In this document: in pieces, positions 1-11,900 of the stretch
Position numbering within the stretch: the first letter of the stretch is position 1
Layout: every line of letters begins with the position of its first letter
Assembly: GCF_018691265.1 (NCBI RefSeq)
Contig: NW_024881282.1
Location: 53,451,122-53,515,121, forward strand
Source of the DNA: Tyto alba
Taxonomy: Eukaryota; Chordata; Aves; Strigiformes; Tytonidae
Length of the DNA: 64,000 bases
Direction: 5' to 3'
Notes under the pieces: generated by a model
Told to the model about the DNA's origin: nothing
Databases searched by the model: none
Seen by the model: only the letters and a program-made list of their open reading frames with translations
Position numbers and translations under genes: made by a program

Positions 1-3000
1 ACAGGCGGACATGTGTGGGACACGGAGGAGGGTGAGGGTGGAAGTGGGCAGGAGGGGAGGGCAGGGATGGGCATCCAGCCAGGAGGCTGCCCAGGTGCCA
101 GTCAACATGCAGTGGCTTTCCCATATTGCCGTCCCAAATGCTGTGTCTCAGGGAAAGTGAACAATTTTGAAGGCAAGATTATTGTTTTGGGCTACCATGT
201 TAGAAAGCAGCTTCTCCCCCTCTCTCTGTCCTTTGTTTTTTCCTGAGAGGAAGCATGGAGATGAAAGGGTAAAATCCTAAATCTCGGTGGAATAAACCAG
301 TATATAGAAAGAGATGGTTTTCATTAACATTTCCTAGAGATCAGGGCTGAATTACAAATGCCTGGGAAGAGAAGAACACCTATCTCACTTCTGCGCTATC
401 TTGACAGAAGTTACGAACAAACCAGATTATCCCTGACTGCTACTCAGGGTACTGCAAGCAACACTGAAAAATATTCCTGCACATAAGCATAACAGCAAAG
501 TGATTTATATTTCCTTTTACAGAATTGCAGTGCCTTGATCTGGGAGGATTTCTGCCACATCCAAATGTGTTTTTCCTGCCTGATGCATTTTTGGTTGATA
601 CTAGGATCCTTCCTTTAATCAACTGAGACACAAGACTGTTCCCAGTGCTTTGAAGTAGCGGGTGCCCCGGATGCAGGGAGGGAACCTGAGCCACACCAGG
701 TGCTGGGGATGCTCGTGTTGGCTTTAGCAAAGAAGGCAGAAAGCCTCAGGGGTGGTCTGACACTCAGTAGCTTTGAAGGGATGGCACATTGTATTAGGGG
801 AGATGTATAGATTTGATGGCTCGTCTGCATATTCTCATTCAGGTTAACAGAGTGGGAGAATGTCCTACTGACCTTGCTATGGCCAGAGCTGTTGGTGGGG
901 TGAGCGCCGGAGGTCGCGGTGCGGGGACCGGGGTAGTGCTGCCACCCAGCACAGGCACCCTTGAAAAGGGCTCCTTGCTCAGCTGATGTCTGGGGTGGCC
1001 AGCAACTGCTGGAAAATTTGTAAGGCTTGAGCAGAACTCTATTTTTTCAGAAGAAAAAATATATTGGGAAAAAGTTAAATTATCTGTGGGAATTGCCTTC
1101 TCATCAATTTTATTTAACTAAAAATTAGACCCACATTAAGCATAACTGAATTGTTCTATGACTAGCATTGCTAATACATCTCTGGAAAAACTGAGTTTAC
1201 TTCAGAGTAATAATAAATGTACCTGATATTTGAGGTGGAACTGTAGTGAATACAAAAATTGCATTTAAATATTTGAGCCAGCTGGTACGCCTCTAAAGTA
1301 GGAAAAAGTAAAACCAGTGAAACAGCAAACAGCAAAACTGATGACTCGTAAATAGAAAATCATGTTATTTATATAGAGGTCAAACCAGGGAGCCAGTATT
1401 ACAATGGAGGTACAGAAGAAACTTAGGTTTCTACAGAAAAGCTTGTAAATCAGCTGCTGCCTCACTGAACATATAGATTTTCATGTGCATACCTCACGGA
1501 TGTACACAGATACGAATGACATTTAAGCCTACAGCACGCAAGAAATTATGTTATTCCTAAACTTCTAGTATTTGGCAAAGTAAGCTCATTTTTAATACTG
1601 GGAGCATTTCGAAGGACTGAGGTGTAATGACAACATCGGGGCAAACATTGCTCTGGGTCTGGCTGGGGCACGCTGGGCAGGCCCGCAGTGCTGCCAGGCT
1701 GGGGGGGCAGGAGAGGGGTGGTCCTGTGGGCACGTGAAAATGGGGGTCCCTCCAACAGGGGCACGTCGTGTCCCCTGTGGTGCGGCCCATCACTGTGCTC
1801 CCCTCTCACTTGCTGTCGGGGCTGTGTGGGGAGGGAGGGCTTCCTCCCCCAAAAGACCGCATTACTGTATTTTCTTAACCAGTAATAAAACACACAGCGG
1901 GATTTTTTTTTTTTTTTTGCAATGTGCCTGGCTCTATGTTTTTGAGAAATTGTTTGTGCTTTTTTTTTTTTTTTTTTATAATTTGTAATTTTGGAAGGGG
2001 AAAGGACGAGAGTTCAGAATTAACTATGTGATTTGGAAGCCCCAGACTAGTCATTTTTTAATCCCCAACTGTAACCTTGTATGTGAACAGACTAACTTTA
2101 ATTAAGCCATAAAATAAGCCTCGTGATGTGTGTGACAAATTAAAAAAAGGTCTTGACACTAGGTCTGAAATTAAGTTTTGACACGGTCTTGAAGTGGAGT
2201 TCAGGAAAAACCGTTTAAAGAGCTGAGAAAACTGTCCAAGTGAAATTCAGCTTAAACCTCTGAGTATTGGTGGATAACCCTGTTGTGTTCACTGTGGTGC
2301 TGGTTACCAGGGGTGCGGGTGTACTACTGTAATGGCTAGCTCTGAAAACATTGTACATAGGAAAAAACAATTAAAATACGTGTTGCACTGAGTCATTTTA
2401 CAGTACTTAGCAGTCATTGGTCAAAATAATGAAGGATTTTAGGTATTTTGCACCTTTAGCACGCTTAACTCCACTGTTCATTACTCTAGTAAGGATCTCC
2501 ATGTTAATGCTATCCCATTGCAGTCAAGAAGTCACTGTCAGAAAAAATAGCAGTTTCAGTGACTGTCTTATTCCCCTCCAGAGTGGCTGTCCTAGTGATT
2601 TGTCCCTCCCAGAGGGTAATGAATTCAAATAAATGTAAACCACCATTTTATGTTGTTTGGTCAGTGTTTATAGACATCAGTGTATGCTATTGAAAATGTA
2701 TGTGGCGGATATTGAGGGAGGGATTGATCTGCTCTATGGAAATAAGACCAGGCAGGGTTTGGGTTTGGTTTACCCATGCTGCTGTACTGAGTGCAGCTAA
2801 TATTGATTTCAATCCCACAATGTCTGACCTCCTTTGTACAGCACAACTTCCTACCTTATAGCTGAATTTTTTTTGCCTTGTACTTCGCACTCTTTTTCCA
2901 TTACTATGCTACTTGAGGGGGGAAAAAAAAAAAAAATCAATGCAGTTTGTTAATTAAAAAAGGGAAAAAGCCTCAACATCCAGCCCTGGACCAGAGAGCC

Positions 3001-3535
3001 ACTCTCGGGTGTCAGCGGTGACCAGTGTGGCCTGGCCCTGCTGGGAGGTGGCAGCAGCACAACGGGGGGTGCCCCGTCCTTGTGTGGCCGTGGGGCACAG
3101 GCTCAGCTGATTGCAGAGTTAGGCATAAAAACTGTATTCCTGCATTTTTCACTTTGCATGTATGTATTGAGAAAGGTGAGACAAAACCTGCTGACTTTTC
3201 TATTTCAGCCAGACCTAGTTTATATTATTTAACGCTATTTAATCCCTTAGTCAGAATCAAATTCTGCGTGTTGCCTTCCAGCTCGTTGGCCTGCCGGCTC
3301 TCACCGTATCAGTCATGTGAGTGAGAAGGTTAAGGGAATACATTGCTCTTTTCTCCCTTCAATCCAGTTTAGCACCATCACACAGGTTTCGTTCTCCATC
3401 TGGCTGGGACAGTGCATCAGATGACCTGGTCTTTGACCTGCCATTTTCTGTTTTCCTTTCCACCAGTTTTGGCTTTGTTGACGGGTAGGATGTCTGGATG
3501 AGACGCTGAAATACTGTGCCAGGGTTACAGTCCTG

Positions 3536-3840
3536 CTGGGGCCGGGGAGGGGAGGGGTGGCCAGGGGGAGGTGGGGTACCCAGCGGGGCTGTGTGCTGGG
3601 GGGAGGGTTTGGGGGGCACGGCGTGAGCCAGGCTGAGGCTGAGGCCGCTGCGGTCCGGGTGGGCTGCGGCACGGTGGCGGGGAGAACGAGGGGCACCTCC
3701 GAGTCATAAGGATCCCGGCATCGAGGGCCCCCCGGCAGGTAAAACCGGCTCACGCTGGGTCTGCCAGAGCTGTAGTGCCAGCAGAGACCGGTGCCGGCAG
3801 CCGCCTGAGCCACGAACACCCTCACCCTCGAGGAAGGCAG
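3536..3840. other. CpG/GC-rich block in otherwise AT-rich DNA
   Basis: About 300 bp of markedly GC-rich sequence with many CpGs (for example gaggccgctgcggtccgggt). A minus-strand frame of 180 codons (3855-3313) is open across it, but its Pro/Ser/Arg-rich translation resembles nothing I know and is probably a by-product of GC content. It could be a CpG island of an unseen promoter. Confidence 0.45.
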
Positions 3841-5488
3841 TAAGGCAGAAAGCAAGGGAGAAGCTGCAATTACAGCAGCATGTCTAAACTAGTGGTTGGT
3901 TTTGGTTTTTGTTTTTGTTTTTGTTTTTTTAAGGTAATTGAACTGTTTTAGCTAACTGCATTTTAAGATGTTAAATAGTTGATCTATTTGGGCTTTCATA
4001 TATTAAGGTGTTATTTTTTTTTTTTTTCCCCAACAGCCAAGTTAATGAAAAAAACAATATTCCTACCTACAAGAGTAGCACTTTCATCCTGTACCATCAC
4101 TCATTATTACTTAGGCTAGTTTCATTTGTTCCCAGTGTACCTGTAGCATCCAGACTAGCGTCAAAATATTTCCCAGGGAGTAGCAGTGACTGAACAGAGA
4201 GACTGTGGAACCTTCTGGGCAGGGTAAGTCCCTGTGAGCTGCGGAGTAAGCAGCAAACCATGTGTCTTTTCCAAGGAGAACTTAGAACCTGGGCTGAGCC
4301 GCTGTGGTTTCCTTACGCTGGCTGACGAGGTGTTTGTGCAGGCTGGGGCAGTGCCGCGTCCTGGAGCTGCACAGGGCTTGAAACAGCAATTTTCAGCCGT
4401 GGCCTGAGAGCTGAACACCCCGCTGCCACTGCTGCTCATTGTCTGCTGAGTTAATACACTTTTCAAAGCAAAACAACTCATCACCCTTTTGTTTTTCGGC
4501 GTGCTAGTAATGTCAGGGGTTCCCTAGTCACCTGCCAAAACCTTTGGCTGTCTGCGTGAGAGCTGGGCTTTTTTCCACTACAAAACCTGGAAGCAAGCTA
4601 AGTCAGCACTCTGCAACACCAAAACTTCACATTACACAGCAGGAGGAGACCCCTCCTCTTGTGTTTTCTTATTTATTTTAAAACAGCTTAAAAGCCACCA
4701 CAGGAATCTCTCTTCTCACCAGCATATGGGCTGACTGTGCAAATTGGGTTACATGTCCTGTGGGCTGTGCAGGACCTTGACTGAGGAGTGACATTTGCTG
4801 TTCCCTCCTGAATTTCTTAGTTGGCTTTTATGCAGTAGGGGACAAGAAGAAACACCCAAAGTAGGTCACTGGACACTGTGGTACAAAGGCTGCCTCCACG
4901 GGCTGATCGATGAGCCCACTGGTGCACAGTTGTGTTACGGCAGCTTTCCCAGTGTGAAGAACAAAAGCCCTGCTCCGAGCTGGGGTGGCTGGCGTGCCTG
5001 TCCCCCCATACTGCCCCACACCGCCTGACATCCATCCCCCTTCTTCCCCTCTGGGCAGGTGGTGGTCCTCAACCACAACCAGAGATGACTTTAAAACCCT
5101 TCAGCTGTAGTGGCTTTCTGCTCCTAAATTACTATTTTTTTTTTTTTTTAAGCAAAGATTATAAATGAGTTTCCAAGTAGCTCTTCTCCCCCTAAACACA
5201 TATAAGTTGGGCAGCATGGCAGGCCTGTCCAGGCAGCCACAGCCCAAGCCCAGGAATTGTTCTCAACAGCATCTGATCCGTGTTTGACAGTCCCTCACAC
5301 AGCCATCAGCCCGACACAGCCAGCCCCCTGCTCCTGGAGCTGTGGGTACTGCCACCGATACTCAGACACGAGGTCACCGAAGACAACCTTTACCTGTGGC
5401 ATGCTGCCTCCCCACCACCTTCTGCTGTAAGAAAGGTAGACTTATTTTTCCTCTGGAACAATGTTTTCAAAATGTCTTGTTTTGTTTG

Positions 5489-5506
5489 TTTATTTATTTA
5501 TTTATT
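5489..5506. repeat. (TTTA)n short tandem repeat
   Basis: Four and a half units of TTTA. On the minus strand this gives overlapping AATAAA hexamers, which may act as a back-up poly(A) signal downstream of SRGAP1. Confidence 0.7.
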
Positions 5507-5880
5507 TTTATTTTTTCCACCTCTTTTTTCCTGCGGGGAGCAGGAGGGTTGTGGCAGGGTGGTGGGTGGCAGGGGGGTTGGCCGCCCTCGATGGGTGCTC
5601 AGGCAGAACTGCGTAAGGCTGGTGGCTCTTTGTGTGTGGGGGGTCTTCAGGGACTCGGGTGAGCTTACAGGGATGCTGCTCTTTCGTTGAGGTAGGAGCT
5701 TGTTTTGGAACAAGCACGTCTTCAAGACGTTGATGGGACCTGACGCAGGATGGGGTGTGGGTGGCCGGGGGATGCTGATTGTTTCCCCTTTATGTGGAAG
5801 GTAAAGGTAGATTGGCAATCCGTGTTAGAAGATACGGCGGTTTACCCAGGAAAACTACACACAGAGACAGAACTATTTTC

Positions 5881-5886
5881 TTTATT
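5881..5886 (-). terminator. Poly(A) signal AATAAA, likely distal SRGAP1 end
   Basis: The + strand reads tttatt, so the minus transcript reads AATAAA. About 15-30 nt further on the minus strand is GU-rich (tctgtctctgtgtgtag), as expected downstream of a cleavage site. An alternative end lies beyond, at the AATAAATAAATA repeat (5506-5489). Confidence 0.65.
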
Positions 5887-6034
5887 ATAAAGATACACTA
5901 TGAGGAACAAACCTGAATGTAGACTGAAGCTTGTAATGGTACATGCCAAAAATGTACAGTACTATACATAAAAGTGCATTGTCACAACAGATTAACAGTA
6001 CATTTCTCTTCCAGAACTGTGAAATTTCCATGTT

Positions 6035-6040
6035 TTTATT
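6035..6040 (-). terminator. Candidate intermediate poly(A) signal
   Basis: AATAAA on the minus strand 150 nt before the distal signal. A cluster with 5881-5886 is common at vertebrate gene ends; which is used cannot be told from sequence. Confidence 0.3.
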
Positions 6041-6056
6041 TGTTCTTCAAGAGTGG

Positions 6057-6131
6057 AAGGAATGCAATGGGAATGCAGCCATACACGAACAGGGAAGGAT
6101 GCAATGGAAATGCAACAGTACAAGAGCAAGG
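6057..6131. repeat. Imperfect 38-nt tandem duplication in the 3' UTR
   Basis: Two adjacent copies, 6057-6094 and 6095-6131. They share AAGGA(A)TGCAATGG, the following AATGCA and a similar ACA...CAAG tail. Low copy number and imperfect identity suggest an old local duplication. Confidence 0.7.
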
Positions 6132-7187
6132 CTAAAGCTCCTCTAAAATTTAAAGGCACTTTCACATGTACATACTACAGATGTACATTGACACAATTAG
6201 GTAACAGTCAACAAGCAGGAAGCTACCAGTACTGCAATTTATCAAACTTGACAGTAAAGGACAATACTGATTGGATTAGGTGTGCAGGAGTTACCCTTTA
6301 GTACGTCTGTAGTTGTAGCGGTCTTTCCTGTTACATATCCACTTACTATACTTTTAAGTATCTATAATAACCATCAAACTACACATTTAACTGTGTGAAT
6401 GCACTAAGTGGATGCATTCACTAAAGCACTGTTTCTAATATTTTCTTTTGCTAAACAATTTCTAATATAAGCATTATGGAGTCCAGTACAGTTATTTAAA
6501 CATACAAAATTCCCTATGCAATTTAAAGATACAAGTATCCATCTCAGTTATGCCAGGTGGGTTAATTTAAAAATGCTAGACTAAAACTGCATGTAAATGA
6601 AAGCTGAAATTCCAGTTTGTTCCACTGATTCTAGTAAAGTGGGGAACTACTTGAAAATATCTTCTGGTCCTGACCAAGCGAACAGACCCTACCGACCGGC
6701 GCTGGGCTGCCGCCGGGGCCGGCCTGGCTTTGGCTCTCACCCTGGCGCCAGGCCTAGGCCGTACAGCCGACAGGGCTGGAGGTTCACTGGCCCATGCCCC
6801 ACAGTCTGCTGCCGAGGATTAAGACTTTGCCTCTAACCTAGGCGTCCCGTGAAGGCTGGGGCTGGGTTGAGAAGTGTTTGCAAATACCGGGAGCAGTTTA
6901 GAGGCAGTTCGTGGGGTACTTCACACCTGGGGCTTTGCATTACTTATCTACAGGGTGTAAACCCCGGCAGGAATAAGTCGCTCCTAAGTGACAACAGGAA
7001 CTTGCTCCCGTCACCTCAGCAATTATGCCTATCAAACTTCGTCACTACTCTTCTCCTCCCAAACTTAATTGTTTATGTATAGCGAGTGGTAAACTTCAAG
7101 CTTTCCAACCGTGAGATCTTAAAGAATATGTGGAAAGACAGATCTTACTTAAAGCCAGTTGTACTCCTGTACCACAACAGATTTCCG

Positions 7188-7204
7188 CCCCCCCCCCCCC
7201 CCCC
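7188..7204. repeat. C17 homopolymer (G17 in SRGAP1 mRNA)
   Basis: Seventeen consecutive C on the + strand inside the SRGAP1 3' UTR. The mRNA would carry G17, able to form G-quadruplex structure. Confidence 0.85.
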
Positions 7205-7422
7205 GCCGTCTCCTTCACTGAAACTTATTTTATGGATTGGATGTTGGAAAATGTATTCACAGAAATAATATTATGGCTTACTGTTGCAATGTGCAAAACA
7301 GCTGGACATTTAGTTCACGCCTAACAAAGTTTAACACCACGCTAAGCAAAGCTGACAGTTGTCACTCACACAGACATACGAAAGGTACTGATTTCCGTCA
7401 TTAAAAAAAAAAAAAAGGAAAC

Positions 7423-7438
7423 GGGGGGAGGGGGGGGG
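7423..7438. repeat. G-run G6-A-G9 (C-rich in SRGAP1 mRNA)
   Basis: The + strand shows six G, one A and nine G, next to an A14 tract (7403-7416). In the mRNA this is a C-rich run about 220 nt 5' of the G17 run, to which it is nearly complementary. Confidence 0.85.
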
Positions 7439-8334
7439 AAGTGGTTATGAAAACTTTAGTCAGCTTGAATCTAGGTGGTAGAAACTCAGCTGCCTGTCCT
7501 GCGAGTGACCCTGCACGGCTGGCGGGAGGCAGCCCCTCTTCAGAGTCCCCGTCTCGCTGCCGTCGGCACAACCGAGGACGTGCGCCGTGTCTGCGCTGTG
7601 CGGGGCAGCCAGCCGAGAGAGGTCAGCTCCAAACTCCCGCTTTTACAACTCAAATCATGCCTTTAATTGGACACTGAGCAATAAAGTCAATGGGATACTT
7701 TGCTGAATTACCGTGTAGTTGATCCTTTTAGTCGCCTATCAGCCTGCCTAATGGACCAATAGGTTCATGTGCTCCCCAGAGCCTGGCTCGCTCAACTATG
7801 AACTTTAAATGAGTTTAGCTTTTGTGAAAACTGTGGTATCGGGGAACGAAGGGCTAGCTTCATGGGAAAAGGTACACTATTACAAAGGGCAGCAAAAGGA
7901 GTTTCTAGATACTATCCTGGAGATGTGCTTTAGCTGTGACTTGGAATGCTGCTTTTTATCAGTGAGAGCAATGTGATCTCCAGATCCATCCAGCACTTGT
8001 CTCTAGTGAGACTGCCAACAAGAAAGCTAAAACTTGGTGACAATTATGAGTGTTGTGAGGGTTTGGTGTTTCTTTTTTTTTTTTTTTCCTGGTGTGTCTT
8101 AAATAAGAAATGTGGACTGAGATGACTTAGACATTCCACACGGACACTTAATCCTCACATGCTAGATTTCATCTCTTACTAACCTGCTTGAGATTTGGTT
8201 TGGTGACCCAGAAATGAGAGGTCCCACCTCCCCTGACCCACCCACCCCTTAGTTTTGTGCAGGATCTGTTATTATATAGCTACAGTAAGACTGTGATGTA
8301 TGGTACAACATGGCAAGCTGTGATCTGTGTTGTT

Positions 8335-8340
8335 TTTATT
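8335..8340 (-). terminator. Candidate proximal poly(A) signal
   Basis: AATAAA on the minus strand about 280 nt after the stop codon. Use would give a short 3' UTR. No strong GU-rich element was noted next to it, so this is only a candidate. Confidence 0.3.
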
Positions 8341-8616
8341 ACAAATGGTGCAGCATTAAGTTTTCAAGTAAGCCTGTATTTGTTTTTTTTTAAAACGATG
8401 CACAACTGTCCAGTTTTTCTTTTAATTGAAACCATACAAAATACAAATGCCCATGTTAATGTAGCTAGTTTCAGACAATACATTCAAAAACACTGAAAAC
8501 CAAAACCTCTCCAGTTACAAACATGAACAAACGATGTTATGGAGCCCTGACTTCTATCGTTAATCCATCCCTTTCCCTAGCATACCCCAGCCGGGCACTG
8601 TGGGTGGCTGAGCTGT

Positions 8617-8994
8617 CTACATTGTGCAAGATTTGTCGGCCGGACCCTGGGAAGAAGGGGAAGGCCCTATGCTAGGATTTGTTTTTGGAAGAACAATAGG
8701 TTTTGGCCGAAGAGCAGGAGGTTTCAGCTGCACTCCCATTCTAGGGGCCACCATGGGCTTGAAAGTACTCATGGTGTCACTGGAAGAACTAGTGCTACGG
8801 CGGATCTGAGGCTCCGAGCTCCTTAAAACGACGCTGTGGAGAGGGCTGAGCGACTCCGTGGAGGTGGCAGGGGTGGGGGTGTTTTTCATTTGTTCCAAGG
8901 TGTCCAACACGACATCGGGGGCGTGCTTCGCCGAGCTCTGCCGCTCCAGCTCACGGAGCTCGTTCAGCGCTGTGTTCATCGTCTCCTCGATGTC
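8617..8994 (-). CDS. SRGAP1: SRGAP1 last coding exon, C-terminus and stop
   Basis: 378 nt of coding sequence: 125 residues (800-924) and a TAG stop at 8619-8617. It begins [20 protein letters not shown], a predicted short helix conserved in the family, and continues [11 protein letters not shown]. It then passes a serine cluster ([16 protein letters not shown]) and a proline-rich stretch ([12 protein letters not shown]), and ends DKSCTM. Acceptor acccag. The exon continues into the 3' UTR. Confidence 0.97.
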   Translation of the reverse strand, partial: DIEETMNTALNELRELERQSSAKHAPDVVLDTLEQMKNTPTPATSTESLSPLHSVVLRSSEPQIRRSTSSSSDTMSTFKPMVAPRMGVQLKPPALRPKPIVLPKTNPSIGPSPSSQGPADKSCTM

Positions 8995-11900
8995 CTGGGT
9001 CAGAGCACAGAGAGCGGCACGTCATTCGAATTGCTGCTGAATGCAAAGCGCCGCAGCAGCAAGGAGCAAGGGGAGGGGGTGAGAAACGCATGAATTAATT
9101 TGCCAGCCGTCCTCTCTTTAATGAATATTATAGTGCCAAAACCAATTTCCACCAGATTTATTTGAAAGACACTACGATTGACGAGATAGCAGCTTTGGCT
9201 GGACATTACAAATATTTAACCTGTTTACATGAGAGAATAAATAAAAAAAAAAATCAGTTAAACCAAAACCTGCAAGCCATTTTATTAAATGACTGTCAGG
9301 ACAATGTGTGTTTGCTTAGCAGTGTTTTTAACTGTGAAGATTTCTGTCATCTCTTGGGTACTGACAGCTATAAAGATTTTAGTCCATTTGCTAACTGTTA
9401 GCTAGCTGGTCCCCGCATCTACTGCCTCAGGTGTTCAGGATCTGTATCCCCTCACATGGATTATAAAACCTGGTTTTGTAAGGAAACAAAGCTTGTGTGC
9501 CTGTCAGCTCTTCTCTCCTCTTGTTTCTCTGAGTTAAATCTTAAGCAGAAAAAACTGCAAGATATTGTTTAGTGAGCTTACCTAAGAAATTGTCATTTTC
9601 ATCAGGATTTCTTGCACAAATGCTAAAAGAATGCACCAAGATACTAGTTCACTACTTTTCGGTGGCACCGAAATATAACTAGGGTTAAAATATCTGGTGT
9701 TCCCTGCTTGCTCACAGTGACTTTCACGTAGTTTAAACAAAGTTTGGGTTCTCTCACTGCTGAATGATTGCTAGTCTAGCCATTAAAAAAAAAAAAAAAA
9801 ATAGCTTAAGCCAAACATCACTGTATGTGGTTCCAGGAAAGTAAATAAATAACAGAGAGTGAAATAAAACAGTAACAACATTTATACTTTCTAACTGTAA
9901 TACACGGTTCAGCTTTCTGACCCAAGCATGACGGTTCCTTCTATCCCTCCTTGGAAGCAGAGTTTGAAAGCAAGCACTACCAGTACATTACATTTTAAAA
10001 CACGAGTGCCAGTGTTATTGTAAAATACTTTTGCAATCATACTGTACCCTCAGGGTGCCCCTAGTAATCATGTTATCCTACCTAGACAAAATGTGACTTT
10101 TGAAGACAGTGGCATCTATTTGCTCAAGAGCTGTTACCAGCTCTGTACAACAGACCAATTTGATGATCGGGCTGCTCCCTATTTCATCCTTCTCACCTCT
10201 CCACTGCCAGGAATGAGACTGGTGAGTGTTCACACAGGGATAAGATGGGCCATGATTTATGCAGGTGCAACGTCTTGCACATCGTGTTCTCAGGCACAAC
10301 TACAAACATCAAATCAACATGCGGTATGAACTATATATGAACTAACATGAAAACCACATAAAATTCACAAGACCCTGGAATGTAAATATGTGCTTTGAAT
10401 GGCAATGGTCGCTACTAGCCAGTCAGAGCACTTTTCTGCATACCATAATACGGAGAAAGAATTGAACACTAATTACATGCAAGCTAGAATAGGCCAGCCT
10501 TCATCAGAGCACAGTGATTTACGTAGCTGTTGTAATCATAACCTATCCTAGTGTTCCGTGTGGCAGAAGCAATTTCATTACAGTATAATGGGAAATAACT
10601 TATTTTTATTGCTTCTGCAATGTCTATTTCCCCTTGTGCTTCTTCTATCCAGGATCCCTTAATGCACCTTCTTTCACACACACTCTGTTTAGAAAGCTAA
10701 GTAGGATATTCTCCTGCACACACGCTCCTACCAGCATATGAGCTCTGTGCTGTGCTTCTCACTGAGGCTTGTTCCTCTGAAAATCAGAGTGTGACATAAA
10801 ATAAAAAAGACACAAACCTGAGCTATTGACTCTGGGTCCAGTGGTTTATGGTCATTGAAACCTGTGTACTGACCAGATGACGTAGATCTTCTAATCGGAG
10901 GGCTATCAATCTTCTTTAGAGAATCATGCCTACTGATGTTAGTGAGACTGCCATGTCCAGGTCTGCGCCGCCTTTCAGGGCTGTCAGCATTGAGGTTGCG
11001 ATTTTGAAGGAGGGCTCTGGGACTGCAGTGAGTTGCCAGGTTGGGGGAACCTAGCTCCATGGACGAGTTGGAGAGAGGGTGAGGTGGGTGTACTGGGCAG
11101 TGACCGTCACTGCTCCTGCCGGGGCGTCGTAGAGGAGGTGGAGGTTCTGATCTCTTTCTTTGCCTGCACCAGTGAAGAAGTGGTTATGGGACAAGTTATA
11201 GTGACCCACCACAAACACGTGGAGAAGTAATTGCTGTGTTACCCGAGCTGTGAGCAGTACTACTGAAAACATGTTATGCTTGAGCTTACCTTCCTAAATA
11301 CACGTCAGAGTGACGGTCAGTGGGAGAGTTCATGTCCTTTGACGATGACTTGTCCTCAGTTACGGGTCCGCTGCTGGCCTCACTGTCTGCTTTTTGGCTC
11401 AGTGTATCTGAGAAAGTATCATCCCTGAACAGAACACACATGGTGAGATGAGAAGTCAGCCAGTTAAGTGTGACAGAGAGCATCTTGGCACTCCTAGATT
11501 TTAATCCCCTTAAGAAAAGCAGGCATGTTGTAATGCACTGCAGCCCCTCCATGTCTCCAAAAATTACTTATAATCCTTCTGTTTACCGAGCTCTTTACAT
11601 TTCGAGTGTAACCTTTCTGTAAAGAAGAACTCTTGTCATCCTTGGCAAAGCATGCTTAATGCTGTAAAACAGGAGTTCAGGGCTGCATTTCTCCAGCCAT
11701 TGCTGTTCTGAAGTTGAATGTCAGCAATTGCTACAAAGAGATAGTCAAATTAAAATAGGTGCAGCAGCATATGTCTCTTAATGTACTGGGAACGTAGCCA
11801 TAAACAAAGTAGCTTAGCCTGGTAGTAGCTTTTGATCAGGAGCTGTCAGTTCAGGGCAACAAAGAGAGAGGCATCCTGCAGAGAAGGCAAAGGTTTAATC

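Larger units (their letters stand above)
1..5859. other. Intergenic or convergent-gene 3' UTR; no coding exon recognised
   Basis: No reading frame here resembles a known protein. The + strand looks like 3' UTR in places: AATAAA at 1884-1889 followed by a T-rich/GU-rich stretch, AATAAA at 291-296, AATAAA near 2629, and a Pumilio-type TGTACATA at 2352-2359. In human, the gene convergent with SRGAP1 is KICS2 (C12orf66) as I recall, so part of this may be its 3' UTR. That is inferred from synteny, not seen. A CpG- and GC-rich block occupies about 3536-3840. Confidence 0.4.
5860..8616 (-). other. SRGAP1: SRGAP1 3' UTR (about 2.75 kb)
   Basis: Sequence between the SRGAP1 stop and the AATAAA at 5886-5881; the exact cleavage position near 5860 is inferred. 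It has no coding frame of interest. It contains GC-rich blocks at about 6675-6835 and 7490-7625, a homopolymer C run and a G-rich run (both + strand), and a 38-nt duplication. Further AATAAA signals on the minus strand lie at 8335-8340 and 6035-6040, which would give short and intermediate 3' UTRs. Confidence 0.75.

Noticed and set aside
3313..3855. 180-codon minus-strand frame
   Set aside because: Open because the block is GC-rich; the Pro/Ser/Arg-rich product matches no family I know and shows no exon-intron context.
5280..5690. 136-codon + strand frame near the gene end
   Set aside because: Crosses a (TTTA)n repeat and GC-rich junk; no family resemblance.
8624..9093. + strand frames opposite the last exon
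   Set aside because: Shadows of the SRGAP1 coding sequence on the other strand.
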